Notes under the pieces: model-generated
What the model was told of the DNA's origin: nothing
Seen by the model: only the letters and a program-made list of their open reading frames with translations
Databases searched by the model: none
Shown: piece after piece, positions 37,477-46,025 of the stretch
Layout of the letters: every line of letters starts with the position of its first letter
How positions within the stretch are numbered: position 1 is the stretch's first letter
Translations under genes and position numbers: made by a program
Source of the DNA: Bacteroidales bacterium UBA1309
GTDB lineage: Bacteria > Bacteroidota > Bacteroidia > Bacteroidales > Dysgonomonadaceae
Direction: 5' to 3'
Assembly (NCBI GenBank): GCA_002307185.1
Contig: DBTT01000046.1
Span: forward strand, 34,887-98,886
Length of the DNA stretch: 64,000 nucleotides

Positions 37477-38760
37477 TTATTTCAAACTATCCAGACGCAA
37501 AGTCACCGCGTTTTTGTGTGCTGTCAACTGCTCGTTTTCGGCCATCACCTCAATGGTTTTTCCCAAATTAAGAATGCCTTCCTTCGAGATTTCCTGAAAC
37601 GTGATTTTCTTGATAAAACTATCCAAATTGACACCGCTGTAGGCCGTGGCATAGCCATTCGTTGGCAAAGTGTGGTTGGTTCCCGAAGCATAGTCACCTG
37701 CGCTTTCGGGGGTATAATGCCCGAGAAAAACGGAACCTGCATTTATAATCTTATCCGTAAATTCTACATAAGAGTCCATCTCGATAATCAGGTGCTCGGG
37801 TGCATACAGGTTGGTGATTTCAAGCATTTCTAGTTTGTCTTTCACTAGAATCATCCTACTGTTTTCCAAGGCTTTCCCGGCAATGGAAGAACGTGAAAGA
37901 AGAGCAGTTTGGAGGATAAGTTCAGCTTCAACCTCCTCCATCAACCTTTCACTAGTTGTCACCAACACCACTTGGCTGTCGGCTCCATGCTCGGCTTGCG
38001 AAAGCAAATCTGCTGCGACGAAAGCGGCATTGGCAGTTTCGTCGGCTAGCACCTCCACCTCTGACGGACCAGCTGGCATGTCAATCGCCACATCGCGCAA
38101 GCTCACCAATTGTTTTGCCGCCATCACGTATTGATTGCCGGGGCCAAAAATCTTGTAACATTTGGGGACAGATTCCGTGCCATAAGCCATCGCACCAATT
38201 GCCTGAATTCCACCTAATTTGAAAATCCGGCTCACGCCTGATTCTTGTGCTGCGAAAAGAATGGCTGGATGAATTTTTCCCTCGCTGTTGGGTGGCGAGC
38301 AAAGAGTAATTTCTGCGCAACCAGCAATTTTGGCAGGGATAGCCAACATCAAGACCGTAGAAAAGAGCGGTGCACTTCCTCCCGGAATATACAAACCCAC
38401 TTTTTCGATGGCCACCGCCTTTTGCCAGCAGACAACCCCTGCGGTCGTTTCAATTTTTTGCGATTGAAAACGTTGGCTACTGTGAAAGATCTCAATATTT
38501 TTCTTGGCTTCACCGATCGCCGTTTTGAGTTCGTCACTCACCAAAGAGGCTGCTTCCTCCATCTCGGCTGGCGAAACTTGCAAAGCCGCTAATTCCACCT
38601 TGTCGAATTTCTTTTCCAATTCCTTCAAGGCAATATCACCGCCTGTCCGAATTTCGTTCAAAACAGAAGATACAGTGGCATGAAGCTGTGTGGTGTCAAA
38701 CAGCGGACGTTTGAGAATGGCTTCCCATTCCGATCGGTCAGGGTAAATAAATTTTTGCAT
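37477..38760 (-). CDS. hisD: histidinol dehydrogenase
   Basis: The 427-residue protein starts best at 38760 (MQKFIYPDRSEWEAILKRP). An upstream in-frame ATG at 38820 would add 20 residues without family support. Motifs include GLYIPGGSAPLFSTVLMLAIPA near residue 120, GPGNQYVMAAKQLV and DMPAGPSEVEVLADE, and the zinc-binding His residues in SQAEHGADS. It oxidises histidinol to histidine in two steps. Confidence 0.95.
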   Translation of the reverse strand: MQKFIYPDRSEWEAILKRPLFDTTQLHATVSSVLNEIRTGGDIALKELEKKFDKVELAALQVSPAEMEEAASLVSDELKTAIGEAKKNIEIFHSSQRFQSQKIETTAGVVCWQKAVAIEKVGLYIPGGSAPLFSTVLMLAIPAKIAGCAEITLCSPPNSEGKIHPAILFAAQESGVSRIFKLGGIQAIGAMAYGTESVPKCYKIFGPGNQYVMAAKQLVSLRDVAIDMPAGPSEVEVLADETANAAFVAADLLSQAEHGADSQVVLVTTSERLMEEVEAELILQTALLSRSSIAGKALENSRMILVKDKLEMLEITNLYAPEHLIIEMDSYVEFTDKIINAGSVFLGHYTPESAGDYASGTNHTLPTNGYATAYSGVNLDSFIKKITFQEISKEGILNLGKTIEVMAENEQLTAHKNAVTLRLDSLK

Positions 38761-38874
38761 GAGACAAAATATGTTTTCACTACGGTGCACACGAAGTTTC
38801 ACGGAGTTTTTCACATTCACAAAACCAACACATAAAACTTTCCGTCTTTCCGTCTTTGCGTTTCTTAATTGAAT
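38761..38874. repeat. low-complexity spacer between hisG and hisD
   Basis: The 114 bases contain near-repeats such as CTTTCCGTCTTTCCGTCTTTGCG and, nearer hisD, AAGTTTCACGGAG. Degenerate runs of this kind occur in many Bacteroidetes intergenic regions. It does not code and has no clear terminator. Confidence 0.45.
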
Positions 38875-39729
38875 CTACAGAATCATCTTTTCAATTGGGA
38901 TCACCAAAATGCCTTCCGCACCATTGGCTTTCAACTGTCCGATGATTTCCCAAAACTTAGCTTCAGGAATCACCGAGTGTACGGAACTCCATCCTTCTTT
39001 CGCCAACGGGAGCACAGACGGACTGTTCATTCCCGGAAGAAGCGAAAATATCTGAGGAAGTTTGTCATTGGGAGCATTGAGCAAGATGTATTTTTTGCCT
39101 TCGGCTGTCTGCACGGCCTCCATACGGAAAACCAACTCATTCAGGATCGTTTTTTTCTCTTCGGTGATTTTTTTGTCGGCAATCAGCAAGGCTTCCGATT
39201 GCATAATCACTTCCACTTCCTCCAAGCGGTTGCTCACCAAGGTGCTTCCCGAGCTTACAATGTCAAAAATGGCATCTGCCAAACCAATGCTTGGGGCAAT
39301 TTCTACAGAACCTGTGATGATGTGAATCTCGGAAGAGATGTTGTTTTTATCGAGGAAGGTGCGGAGCATGTGCGGATAAGAGGTGGCGATAGTTTTGCCG
39401 TTGAACCAACCAAGCCCGGTGTAATTTTCGTCTTTGGGGATGGCCAGTGAAAGGCGGCATTTGCTGAACCCAAGGCGTTTGACCACATCGGCGGACTCAT
39501 TTTTCTCCACGTATTCGTTTTCACCCACGATTCCGACATCCGCCACTCCGGTTGCCACCGCTTGAGGAATATCATCGTCACGAAGGAACAACACTTCCAC
39601 GGGAAAACCTTTGGCCTGAACCAGCAAAGTCCGTTTCACGTTGTTGAGCTTGATTCCTGTTTCGGTCAGGAGAGCCATTGTCTCCTCGTAAAGTCGTCCT
39701 TTGGACTGAATTGCAATGCGTAATGTCAT
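38875..39729 (-). CDS. hisG: ATP phosphoribosyltransferase (HisG, long form)
   Basis: The 284-residue protein, started at 39729 (MTLRIAIQSKGRLYEET), catalyses the first step of histidine synthesis. Signatures are LRIAIQSKGRL, DVGIVGENEYVE near residue 65 and DIVSSGSTLVSNRLEEV near 165. The C-terminal regulatory domain (GMNSPSVLPLAKEGWSSVHSVI) is the histidine-binding part of the long form. A longer reading to 39804 is disfavoured because the added residues are not family-like. It is first in the operon, after the attenuator at 39818-39845. Confidence 0.95.
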   Translation of the reverse strand: MTLRIAIQSKGRLYEETMALLTETGIKLNNVKRTLLVQAKGFPVEVLFLRDDDIPQAVATGVADVGIVGENEYVEKNESADVVKRLGFSKCRLSLAIPKDENYTGLGWFNGKTIATSYPHMLRTFLDKNNISSEIHIITGSVEIAPSIGLADAIFDIVSSGSTLVSNRLEEVEVIMQSEALLIADKKITEEKKTILNELVFRMEAVQTAEGKKYILLNAPNDKLPQIFSLLPGMNSPSVLPLAKEGWSSVHSVIPEAKFWEIIGQLKANGAEGILVIPIEKMIL

Positions 39730-39817
39730 TTTGTTATTTCTATTTGAGTTATTTTTTCTCTTCATAAATTCGGAAAAACATGAATTTACAACTTTATCAT
39801 TCACTAAATCACAAAAA

Positions 39818-39845
39818 AAGGCTCACCCCAATCGAGGTAAGCCTT
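39818..39845 (-). terminator. his attenuator terminator
   Basis: On the minus strand the arms AAGGCTTACCTC (from 39845) and GGGGTGAGCCTT (to 39818) form a 12-bp stem with two G-U pairs and a 4-base loop, followed by seven T. It lies between the His leader peptide and hisG, and about 90 bases before the hisG start. Confidence 0.88.
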
Positions 39846-39882
39846 TTCATATATCTGTCTTGCATTTGCACACAAACCATCT

Positions 39883-39889
39883 CCTACCC
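39883..39889 (-). promoter_or_regulatory. candidate antiterminator strand
   Basis: The minus strand reads GGGTAGG just after the leader stop codon. In RNA it can pair with the terminator's 5' arm (39835-39841, CUUACCU) over seven positions including two G-U pairs. A ribosome stalled on the His codons would leave this strand free; one reaching the stop codon would cover it. Confidence 0.55.
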
Positions 39890-39890
39890 G

Positions 39891-39935
39891 CTATTGCTGT
39901 AAGTTGAAATGATGATGGTGAGCGAAATACTTCAT
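39891..39935 (-). CDS. his operon leader peptide (HisL-type)
   Basis: The 14-codon frame reads MKYFAHHHHFNLQQ then TAG, with four consecutive His codons (CAC CAT CAT CAT). It lies between a good promoter (39956-39986) and the terminator at 39818-39845, upstream of hisG. This is the classic arrangement in which low charged tRNA-His stalls the ribosome and prevents termination. It is too short for routine gene finders. Confidence 0.88.
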   Translation of the reverse strand: MKYFAHHHHFNLQQ

Positions 39936-39955
39936 ACGTCTTTCTTATTTATTTG

Positions 39956-39986
39956 CAAATATACAAAAGAATCGATAACCGACAAG
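39956..39986 (-). promoter_or_regulatory. his operon promoter
   Basis: On the minus strand the -7 element TATATTTG (39956-39963) follows a CTTG at the -33 position (39983-39986) after 19 bases. Both fit the Bacteroidetes consensus well. The leader peptide starts about 20 bases downstream. Confidence 0.7.
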
Positions 39987-40030
39987 AAAAAAATGATATT
40001 TTCAAATAATTCCGGTCAAAAACGACAACT

Positions 40031-40486
40031 CTATTTTTGAGATTGGCCTTTTGAATCATTATCGAATCGGCCCATCATTGCACGCATAAACTTCATATCC
40101 ACTTCCTGGAACTTGCGTACTTTGCGCATAGGGAGTACCCGTTTGAATTTTTGATAATATTCTTTTTCGAGCATAGCTTCTTTCACCCGGGTGTTTATCC
40201 AAGCGTCGATCACCTCTTCGTATTCGGCGTCCGAAACATTACTGCGATTACGAATAGCGCGGGCCTTTTCTCTAGCTTCTCGGTTAAGTTCAAACTTTTT
40301 TTGCATTAGTTCCTCACTTAAGGGTATGAACCTAGAAGCCTCTGTAGGTGTTAGATCCAACTCTTGCTTCAAAAAGGCAGCCCTTTTTTGCTTGAATTCC
40401 TCTTTTGAAAAACGTTTCTGGGCAACTATTGAGAGCGTTGAAAACAAGAAACAAATTAGGATCGCAATGTATTTTGTTGATTTCAT
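40031..40486 (-). CDS. small periplasmic protein, helical (Spy/CpxP-like layout)
   Basis: I choose the start at 40486 (MKSTKYIAILICFLF), giving a signal peptide; the ATG at 40510 adds eight residues. The mature part is strongly charged and helical, with ELDLTPTEASRFIPLSEELMQKKFELNREAR near residue 50, a layout like the LTXXQ (Spy/CpxP) family of periplasmic chaperones. It is the last gene of a sigma factor operon, where such a protein may be a stress effector. Family membership is tentative. Confidence 0.68.
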   Translation of the reverse strand: MKSTKYIAILICFLFSTLSIVAQKRFSKEEFKQKRAAFLKQELDLTPTEASRFIPLSEELMQKKFELNREAREKARAIRNRSNVSDAEYEEVIDAWINTRVKEAMLEKEYYQKFKRVLPMRKVRKFQEVDMKFMRAMMGRFDNDSKGQSQK

Positions 40487-40543
40487 AACTAAACATTGAT
40501 TTTTTCTCAACTTGTGGTCACTAAAAAACGACCATCGACATTA

Positions 40544-40948
40544 TCATTCCGCCAGACTACCTGTAGTAAGTTCTTTATTTACAGCATCATCCTGAAGATA
40601 AAGATAAAAATCGCGGTCTTCCGCGGACACGAAATTAACCCCATTCACCGAAGCCGGTTTTTCAATATCCATTTTTGGCGACAAAAGAATTGTGTCCTTC
40701 AATGTAAAAACGACACCAGACATCACAGCGGCTACAGCCACCCAAGGCAGCACATACTTCTTTATACTAAATTTAACTTTTCGTGGTTGCTTCTGAGGAA
40801 GTATTGCTATAACTTCCTCGTTGAACTTTTCAAAGAAGTTGTCCGGAACCACGAACGGATTTTTTCTAAAATCACCGTATTTATTCATTCTGTCACCCAT
40901 AACCAATCTCCTTTCTTTCATTATGCACTTGTATAGACTATCCACCAT
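40544..40948 (-). CDS. single-pass membrane protein, probable anti-sigma factor partner
   Basis: The 134-residue reading includes a possible N-terminal extension; internal ATGs at codons 10, 17 and 21 are alternative starts. One membrane segment (YVLPWVAVAAVMSGVVFTL, about 65-83) separates a cytoplasmic part with NPFVVPDNFFEKFNEEV from a short periplasmic tail. The gene lies 9 bases after an ECF sigma factor gene, the usual place for its anti-sigma factor. I see no zinc motif, so this is inferred from position and topology. Confidence 0.62.
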   Translation of the reverse strand: MVDSLYKCIMKERRLVMGDRMNKYGDFRKNPFVVPDNFFEKFNEEVIAILPQKQPRKVKFSIKKYVLPWVAVAAVMSGVVFTLKDTILLSPKMDIEKPASVNGVNFVSAEDRDFYLYLQDDAVNKELTTGSLAE

Positions 40949-40957
40949 CGAAAAGGT

Positions 40958-41509
40958 TTAATCGTTAATAGATAAAAAATCTTTTATTTTTTGTACGGCA
41001 TGATGATACGAGGCTTTGAGTGCCCCCACGGAAGTACCCAACACTTCGGAAATTTCCTCATATTTCATTTCGTTGAAATACTTCATGTTAAACACAAGTC
41101 TTTGTTTTTCAGGCAAGATAAGCAATGCGTTCTGAAATTGTTTTTGCATTTCATCCCCGTCGAAATAGGAATCGCTTTCCATTTTGGAAAGTAGAAAAGT
41201 GTCGGTATCATCGATCGAAATATTCTGATGACTGCGCTGTTTGTTAAGAAAAGTAATACTTTCGTTGACCGCAATCTTGTATAACCAGGTGGAAAGCATT
41301 GATTCGCCCTTAAAGCTTTCAATATTGAGCCACGCCTTGATAAAAACATTTTGCAACACATCGTTTGCATCATCGTGTGCGAGCACCATTCTCCGAATCA
41401 CCCAATACAGCTTTTCGCTATAGGCTTTTACAATCTCCGAAAAAGCATCTTTCTGGGTCTCAGAATTCTGCAATAAAAGCAAAACTCGACGTTCATCAAT
41501 TCCTGGCAT
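40958..41509 (-). CDS. ECF-type RNA polymerase sigma factor
   Basis: The 183-residue protein has the region 2 motif DANDVLQNVFIKAWLNIESFKGES, an AVNESITFLNKQR linker and a region 4 with PEKQRLVFNMKYFNEMKYEEISEVLGTSVGALKASYHHAVQKIK. This is a typical ECF factor. It heads an operon with the membrane protein and the periplasmic protein downstream, which suggests an envelope-response circuit. Confidence 0.93.
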   Translation of the reverse strand: MPGIDERRVLLLLQNSETQKDAFSEIVKAYSEKLYWVIRRMVLAHDDANDVLQNVFIKAWLNIESFKGESMLSTWLYKIAVNESITFLNKQRSHQNISIDDTDTFLLSKMESDSYFDGDEMQKQFQNALLILPEKQRLVFNMKYFNEMKYEEISEVLGTSVGALKASYHHAVQKIKDFLSIND

Positions 41510-41607
41510 ATTATTTTCTTTACTCCCCGATGCTTTCTTTTTTAGAATTAAAAGACAAATATAGAACTAATTTCATTGATGTTTCAACGCCAATCAAAAA
41601 AACTTCC

Positions 41608-42633
41608 TTATTCGGCATCTTCCTGAACTTCGGAGTTGCCATTTGTACTTTCAAACCAATCGGTAAATTCATCCACCTGCTTTTGATTGGCTTTCCACCA
41701 AGCGAGGGACTCGGGATAGGCTGCCGCACTGATATAACGACAAAAAGTGTTGAAATATCCTGAATCAAGAATATCCGTAAAGGTCGGCACAAAATAATCC
41801 CAAAACATTCCTCGGTTTTCTTCCTTTTGCACCAATTTCAGTTCGGCAAGTATTGACTTTGTGGCCTCTTGAAAATAGATGTAACTATTGTCTTTGCTGT
41901 CAACAGGAATTGTATTTTTTACGGTTAAAAGCGTGTTCTTAATTTTAGCCAAATCCAAATTTTTCACTGGGGCTGGTTTTTCATCTGTTGAAACAAGTTT
42001 ATTTTGAAGAATATCCATCATATCACCGAATACATCTTTTGAGCGTTCATCATCTGGGTCAAGAAGCAGAAACGAATCGAACGCAAGCAATGCCTCTATC
42101 CATCGATTTTGATCGCTAAGGGCATAGGCATATAAAAAATAGGATTCCGAGTAGTTAACTTTTTCATCGATAGAATTTTCTAAATAAATGATGGCGTTTG
42201 CACTGTCGTGGTTCTTGAAATAACTCAAGCCTAGATTATAGTGCAGGAGGTAGTCGTCTCCACATTTTTTTAACGCATCTTTCAACAAGGTGATTGCATC
42301 TGAATATTTCTGAAGACCGGCTAAAGCCGAACCTTTCACATTGTAAGCATCCACCAGCAGTGGTTTATAATTTGAGTTGATTACTTTAGTACTGTATTTC
42401 AAAGCATTGGCAAAATCTCCCATTTCCAAATATGTTAATGACATCTCATACATCGCACGTTCGGATAATGGATTTATCGCCAAAGCCTTTTCGTATTGCT
42501 CAATAGCCCCTTTGTAATCTCCCTTATCGTGAAGATACACTCCTGCTCTAATAACAGTGTCAATATTCTCTTGCGCTTGCAATGGCAAAAAAGATAAGAG
42601 AAATAAAGTTATACAATAAATAAAATTTTTCAT
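41608..42633 (-). CDS. TPR-repeat protein, secreted
   Basis: The 341-residue protein has a signal peptide (IYCITLFLLSFLPLQAQ) and then tetratricopeptide repeats over about residues 25-200, such as GDYKGAIEQYEKALAINPLSERAMYEMSLTYLEMGDF. The C-terminal 130 residues have no recognised domain. It probably scaffolds protein interactions in the periplasm. A promoter -7 element lies at 42819-42826. Confidence 0.85.
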   Translation of the reverse strand: MKNFIYCITLFLLSFLPLQAQENIDTVIRAGVYLHDKGDYKGAIEQYEKALAINPLSERAMYEMSLTYLEMGDFANALKYSTKVINSNYKPLLVDAYNVKGSALAGLQKYSDAITLLKDALKKCGDDYLLHYNLGLSYFKNHDSANAIIYLENSIDEKVNYSESYFLYAYALSDQNRWIEALLAFDSFLLLDPDDERSKDVFGDMMDILQNKLVSTDEKPAPVKNLDLAKIKNTLLTVKNTIPVDSKDNSYIYFQEATKSILAELKLVQKEENRGMFWDYFVPTFTDILDSGYFNTFCRYISAAAYPESLAWWKANQKQVDEFTDWFESTNGNSEVQEDAE

Positions 42634-42818
42634 TTTTTCTCAACCGAATTAAGTAATTGGAATTGTCGCGAAATTGATGTGCTAATAGCAAAAGACTATT
42701 CTGTGCTTTTGCCTTGGTAATACGGCATATGTTTGTTCTATTACTAGAAATAAACCTAATTCCTTCTTTTATGAAACAAGGATAACAACCATTTAACACA
42801 GACTAAAATATGTGGAGG

Positions 42819-42826
42819 CAAAAATA
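42819..42826 (-). promoter_or_regulatory. TPR gene promoter -7 element
   Basis: The minus strand reads TATTTTTG, a match to TAnnTTTG, about 185 bases upstream of the TPR gene. A -33 element at the usual distance is not clear. Confidence 0.4.
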
Positions 42827-42971
42827 AAATAAAAACGACTGAAGCTCTTATCGTTTTTGAAGTTTTAATGGTTCTTTATTGTTTATTAGAAAAATATGAG
42901 GCAACAAACAGTAATCTCCCACAAAGTAAATCAAATAGACGAATATAAAAGCATATTTGGCAAATTATTTA

Positions 42972-42979
42972 TACATTTG
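42972..42979 (+). promoter_or_regulatory. serS promoter -7 element
   Basis: TACATTTG matches TAnnTTTG and lies 42 bases before the serS start. A TTTG occurs 12 bases upstream, closer than usual for -33. Confidence 0.5.
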
Positions 42980-43021
42980 CCCTAAATTTCATTGTAGAGA
43001 AACCAAAACAATAGATTAAAG

Positions 43022-44293
43022 ATGCTTACACTCAAAGCTATAAACGAAGATGCCGAAGGCATTATTCGAAAATTGGCAAAAAAAAACTTTGACGGAAAAA
43101 CAATTATCACCGACATCATCGCCACAGATGCAAAACGGCGTTCAACGCAGGCCAAATATGAGGCAAATCTTTCCGAATTGAACCTTCTTTCCAAATCAAT
43201 TGGCCAATTGATGAAAGAAGGGAAAAAAGAAGAGGCGGAAAATGCCCGCAAATCGGTACACGATTTAAAAGAATCAAACAAAGTATTTGAAAATGAGCTT
43301 CGAGAGGCTGAAGAAAGCCTGCAAAATATCTTGTTGACAATTCCCAACACACCTCACGAGTCTGTTCCTGCAGGAAAGGCTGCCGAAGACAATGTTATTG
43401 AAAAAACAGGTGGAGTGATTCCTCAGCTTGGAAAAGCCGCTTTGCCTCATTGGGAACTTGCTAAAAAATATGACCTGATCGATTTTGAATTGGGTGTGAA
43501 GATCACCGGCGCCGGATTCCCGGTTTACAAAGGAAAAGGTGCAAGGCTGCAACGGTCGTTGATTAACTTTTTCTTGGACAAAGCTCGTGACGCCGGGTAT
43601 CTTGAAATACAACCTCCTTATGTGGTGAATGCCGCTTCAGGCTATGGAACGGGGCAATTACCAGACAAAGAAGGACAAATGTATCACGCTCAATTGGATG
43701 ATTTGTATTTGATACCCACGGCAGAAGTACCCGTCACAAATATTTACCGTGATGTGATTCTCGATGAAAAAGAACTGCCAGTGAAAAACGCAGCATATTC
43801 CGCATGCTTCAGACGTGAAGCCGGTTCTTACGGAAAAGATGTCCGCGGGCTGAATCGCCTCCATCAATTTGACAAGGTGGAAATTGTCAGGATCGACACG
43901 CCGGAACATTCCTACCAGTCTCTTCTGGAAATGGTGGATTATGTTCAATCTTTGGTGGACTCACTGGAGCTGCCCTGGAGAATTCTCCGCCTTTGTGGTG
44001 GGGACATGAGTTTCACTTCTGCATTGACGTTCGATTTCGAGGTTTTTTCAGCCGCACAAGAGCGTTGGCTGGAGGTGAGTTCGGTTTCAAATTTCGAAAG
44101 CTATCAGGCTAACCGTTTGAAATGTCGTTACCGCGATGAAAACAAGAAAACCCAATTGGTTCACACTCTCAATGGCAGTGCTTTGGCTCTGCCGCGCATC
44201 ATGGCTTCTCTGCTCGAAAACAATCAGACGCCTGAAGGAATCCGCATACCAGCTGCACTGACACCTTACACCGGTTTTGATCTGATTTCATAA
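43022..44293 (+). CDS. serS: serine--tRNA ligase
   Basis: The 423-residue protein has the N-terminal tRNA-binding coiled coil (about 25-110, rich in Lys and Glu) and the class II core with the dimer and motif 2 sequences ACFRREAGSYGKDVRGLNRLHQFDKVE near residue 265. Motif 3 is in NGSALALPRIMASLLENNQTPEG near 385. It charges tRNA-Ser. Length is normal. Confidence 0.97.
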   Translation: MLTLKAINEDAEGIIRKLAKKNFDGKTIITDIIATDAKRRSTQAKYEANLSELNLLSKSIGQLMKEGKKEEAENARKSVHDLKESNKVFENELREAEESLQNILLTIPNTPHESVPAGKAAEDNVIEKTGGVIPQLGKAALPHWELAKKYDLIDFELGVKITGAGFPVYKGKGARLQRSLINFFLDKARDAGYLEIQPPYVVNAASGYGTGQLPDKEGQMYHAQLDDLYLIPTAEVPVTNIYRDVILDEKELPVKNAAYSACFRREAGSYGKDVRGLNRLHQFDKVEIVRIDTPEHSYQSLLEMVDYVQSLVDSLELPWRILRLCGGDMSFTSALTFDFEVFSAAQERWLEVSSVSNFESYQANRLKCRYRDENKKTQLVHTLNGSALALPRIMASLLENNQTPEGIRIPAALTPYTGFDLIS

Positions 44294-44400
44294 ACAAAGA
44301 GATAAACTTATTGAATATTTGGATTTTATTAAGACAATTGCTAATTGACAAAATCAGATTATTACTATATTTGCCAAAAGAAAAACTAAAAACAAATTTT

Positions 44401-44910
44401 ATGAATAAGATTTATGGATTTGGATTAGCACTTCTTCTGGTTGCAGGATTTAGTTCTTGCAAACCTAAACAAAGTGCATATAAATCAGTCTATGAGGCTG
44501 CTAAAGAAAGAGAATTACAAGAAAATTCTGCTTCTACTGTAACAAAACCGACACCTGTTGTAAGCAATAACTCCGAAGGAACTGTTCGTCGCGAAAAAAT
44601 TACGCCTGTAAATGAAGCCGATGCTTCCAATTTAAAAGCATATAGTGTGGTAGTTGCTTCTTTGAGTGTTAAGCCGAATGCTGAAGCTTTAAAAGACAGA
44701 TTACAGAAAGAAGGATACAATGTGATACTTGCCCAGAACGAACAAGGTTTGTATCGTGTGATAGTTGCAAGCTACGATGACAAAGCCAGTGCACAAGGCA
44801 AACGAAGCGAGATTGTACAAAAATACAGCTCGGTGGGCGACACAGCCACCCTCAGAAAAACCTATGGAATCCCGTTTGACGACCTTTGGATTTTGCAAAG
44901 GTTGTATTAA
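44401..44910 (+). CDS. SPOR-domain lipoprotein
   Basis: I choose the start at 44401 (MNKIYGFGLALLLVAG), giving a lipoprotein signal with lipobox GFSSC (C20). The longer frame from 44311 adds residues that lack coding character. A Thr/Lys/Glu-rich linker is followed by a SPOR-like domain (about 80-135, YSVVVASLSVKPNAEALKDRLQKEGYNV), which binds denuded peptidoglycan at division sites. It probably acts at the cell envelope. It is followed by a terminator at 44941-44978. Confidence 0.84.
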   Translation: MNKIYGFGLALLLVAGFSSCKPKQSAYKSVYEAAKERELQENSASTVTKPTPVVSNNSEGTVRREKITPVNEADASNLKAYSVVVASLSVKPNAEALKDRLQKEGYNVILAQNEQGLYRVIVASYDDKASAQGKRSEIVQKYSSVGDTATLRKTYGIPFDDLWILQRLY

Positions 44911-44940
44911 TCCGAAATAGGGTGAAAACAATAGATCATA

Positions 44941-44978
44941 AAAATCGGGGCTATCTTTGTAAGACAGCCCCGATTTTT
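44941..44978. terminator. terminator after the SPOR lipoprotein gene
   Basis: AAAATCGGGGCT (44941-44952) pairs with AGCCCCGATTTT (44966-44977), a perfect 12-bp stem with a T-run on the plus side. Confidence 0.88.
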
Positions 44979-45332
44979 ATGCACAGGCAACACAAAGTCA
45001 CACAGCCCACCTACTTTTCCCCAATCACTCAATCCGTCATCCACACAGGTCGCCAACCTTTGTTTCGATGAAAGGCTGGGTATATAATTATTCAAATAAG
45101 CGATTTATACACCTATTATTTGGCTACATCTAAAAGAAAACCAATGAATTTGGGAGGTGAGAAATGGACTTTATTCCGCATACGTACTGTCAAAAGAAAC
45201 CATGGTAGGACGAGTGGATGTAGATTGGTTTAGAATAGTGAGACACAAAAAAGCTTTGCCACAAACCGCATACGGCTTCGATGGAAAACAGCAGACAAAC
45301 TCCAAAAACGTTCACCCTGAATTATAAAATTC

Positions 45333-45371
45333 AAAAGAGGGATTTCCTCCACCTACCGAAACCCCTCTTTT
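45333..45371 (-). terminator. terminator for the nifA-GNAT-unknown operon
   Basis: AAAAGAGGG (45333-45341) and CCCTCTTTT (45363-45371) form a perfect 9-bp stem. On the minus strand it lies downstream of the gene ending at 45409. Confidence 0.65.
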
Positions 45372-45408
45372 CATCTATCAAAAAATCAAACAGTACAAAT
45401 CATATAGG

Positions 45409-45999
45409 CTAAGTTGTCTTTTTCTTCTTTTTGTCTTTTTCCATTATCATTTCCAAACACACTTTCGGAGCTAATTCTCCAAAACGGTCGCCCAATGTAA
45501 GCATTTTGAGCATAGACCAGAATTCCACTGACGAAGCTATGCCTAACTCCTGAGCCTGAATCTTGAGATCGTCCAATGTGGAACTCGGAAAAAAACGGTC
45601 GTAAACGACAATCGTATTGGAGCTTAATTCTTTGACAAAATTGAGTTTTACGGCAGGCCACATATAATACATGATGTTGTGCCGCATCTTTTCCTCATCG
45701 CTGCAACAAAGTAGAATATTTACTTCCTTGCCAATCCATTCAATGGATGACTTTTTGTCGTAAGAAACTTTGAAGTAACGGTTCAGGTACTCTTCGGTGA
45801 ATGAATCGGCAGCTTCGAGAATCGATTTTTCGCCATCTTCGTCAACAGCAGCAGAAAGAATAGCCATTTTGGAGTCGGACAGATATAAAAAGTGCTTGTC
45901 TTTTGGATTTCTCCCAAAAATGTAACCGCTCCAATATTTACCAAAACCATATCCGTTAGCCACTAAAATCTGGGTCATCTCGTACATACGTGCTTCCAT
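45409..45999 (-). CDS. unknown protein downstream of the GNAT gene
   Basis: The start at 45999 (MEARMYEMTQILVANGYGFGKY) avoids overlap with the GNAT gene; an ATG at 46047 would overlap it by 22 bases. The 196-residue product has YLSDSKMAILSAAVDEDGEKSILEAADSFTEEYLNRYF near residue 40 and a Lys-rich C-terminus. I do not recognise a family. It is probably co-transcribed with nifA and the acetyltransferase, so a role linked to nitrogen fixation is possible but unproven. Confidence 0.6.
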   Translation of the reverse strand: MEARMYEMTQILVANGYGFGKYWSGYIFGRNPKDKHFLYLSDSKMAILSAAVDEDGEKSILEAADSFTEEYLNRYFKVSYDKKSSIEWIGKEVNILLCCSDEEKMRHNIMYYMWPAVKLNFVKELSSNTIVVYDRFFPSSTLDDLKIQAQELGIASSVEFWSMLKMLTLGDRFGELAPKVCLEMIMEKDKKKKKTT

Positions 46000-46025
46000 A
46001 ATCCTTTGAGTTTTTATATTATCAA

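Larger units (their letters stand above)
42634..43021. other. divergent gap between the TPR gene and serS
   Basis: The 388 bases carry a -7 element for each divergent gene (42819-42826 minus, 42972-42979 plus). Otherwise it is AT-rich with no gene or strong hairpin seen. Confidence 0.6.
44911..45408. other. intergenic region with two terminators and no convincing gene
   Basis: The gap contains the serS/SPOR terminator (44941-44978) and the terminator for the minus-strand gene at 45409 (45333-45371). A 41-codon frame (about 45201-45323) shows no family likeness and I leave it out. The sequence near 44990-45060 is rich in short CAC/CCA words but is not a clean repeat. Confidence 0.55.

Noticed and set aside
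39730..39804. Upstream extension of hisG to 39804
   Set aside because: The added residues are Asn/Lys-rich and unlike HisG; the ATG at 39729 starts the conserved sequence.
45195..45323. Small plus-strand open frame in the gap after the SPOR gene
   Set aside because: About 41-60 codons, no family likeness and no clear ribosome-binding site. Probably chance.
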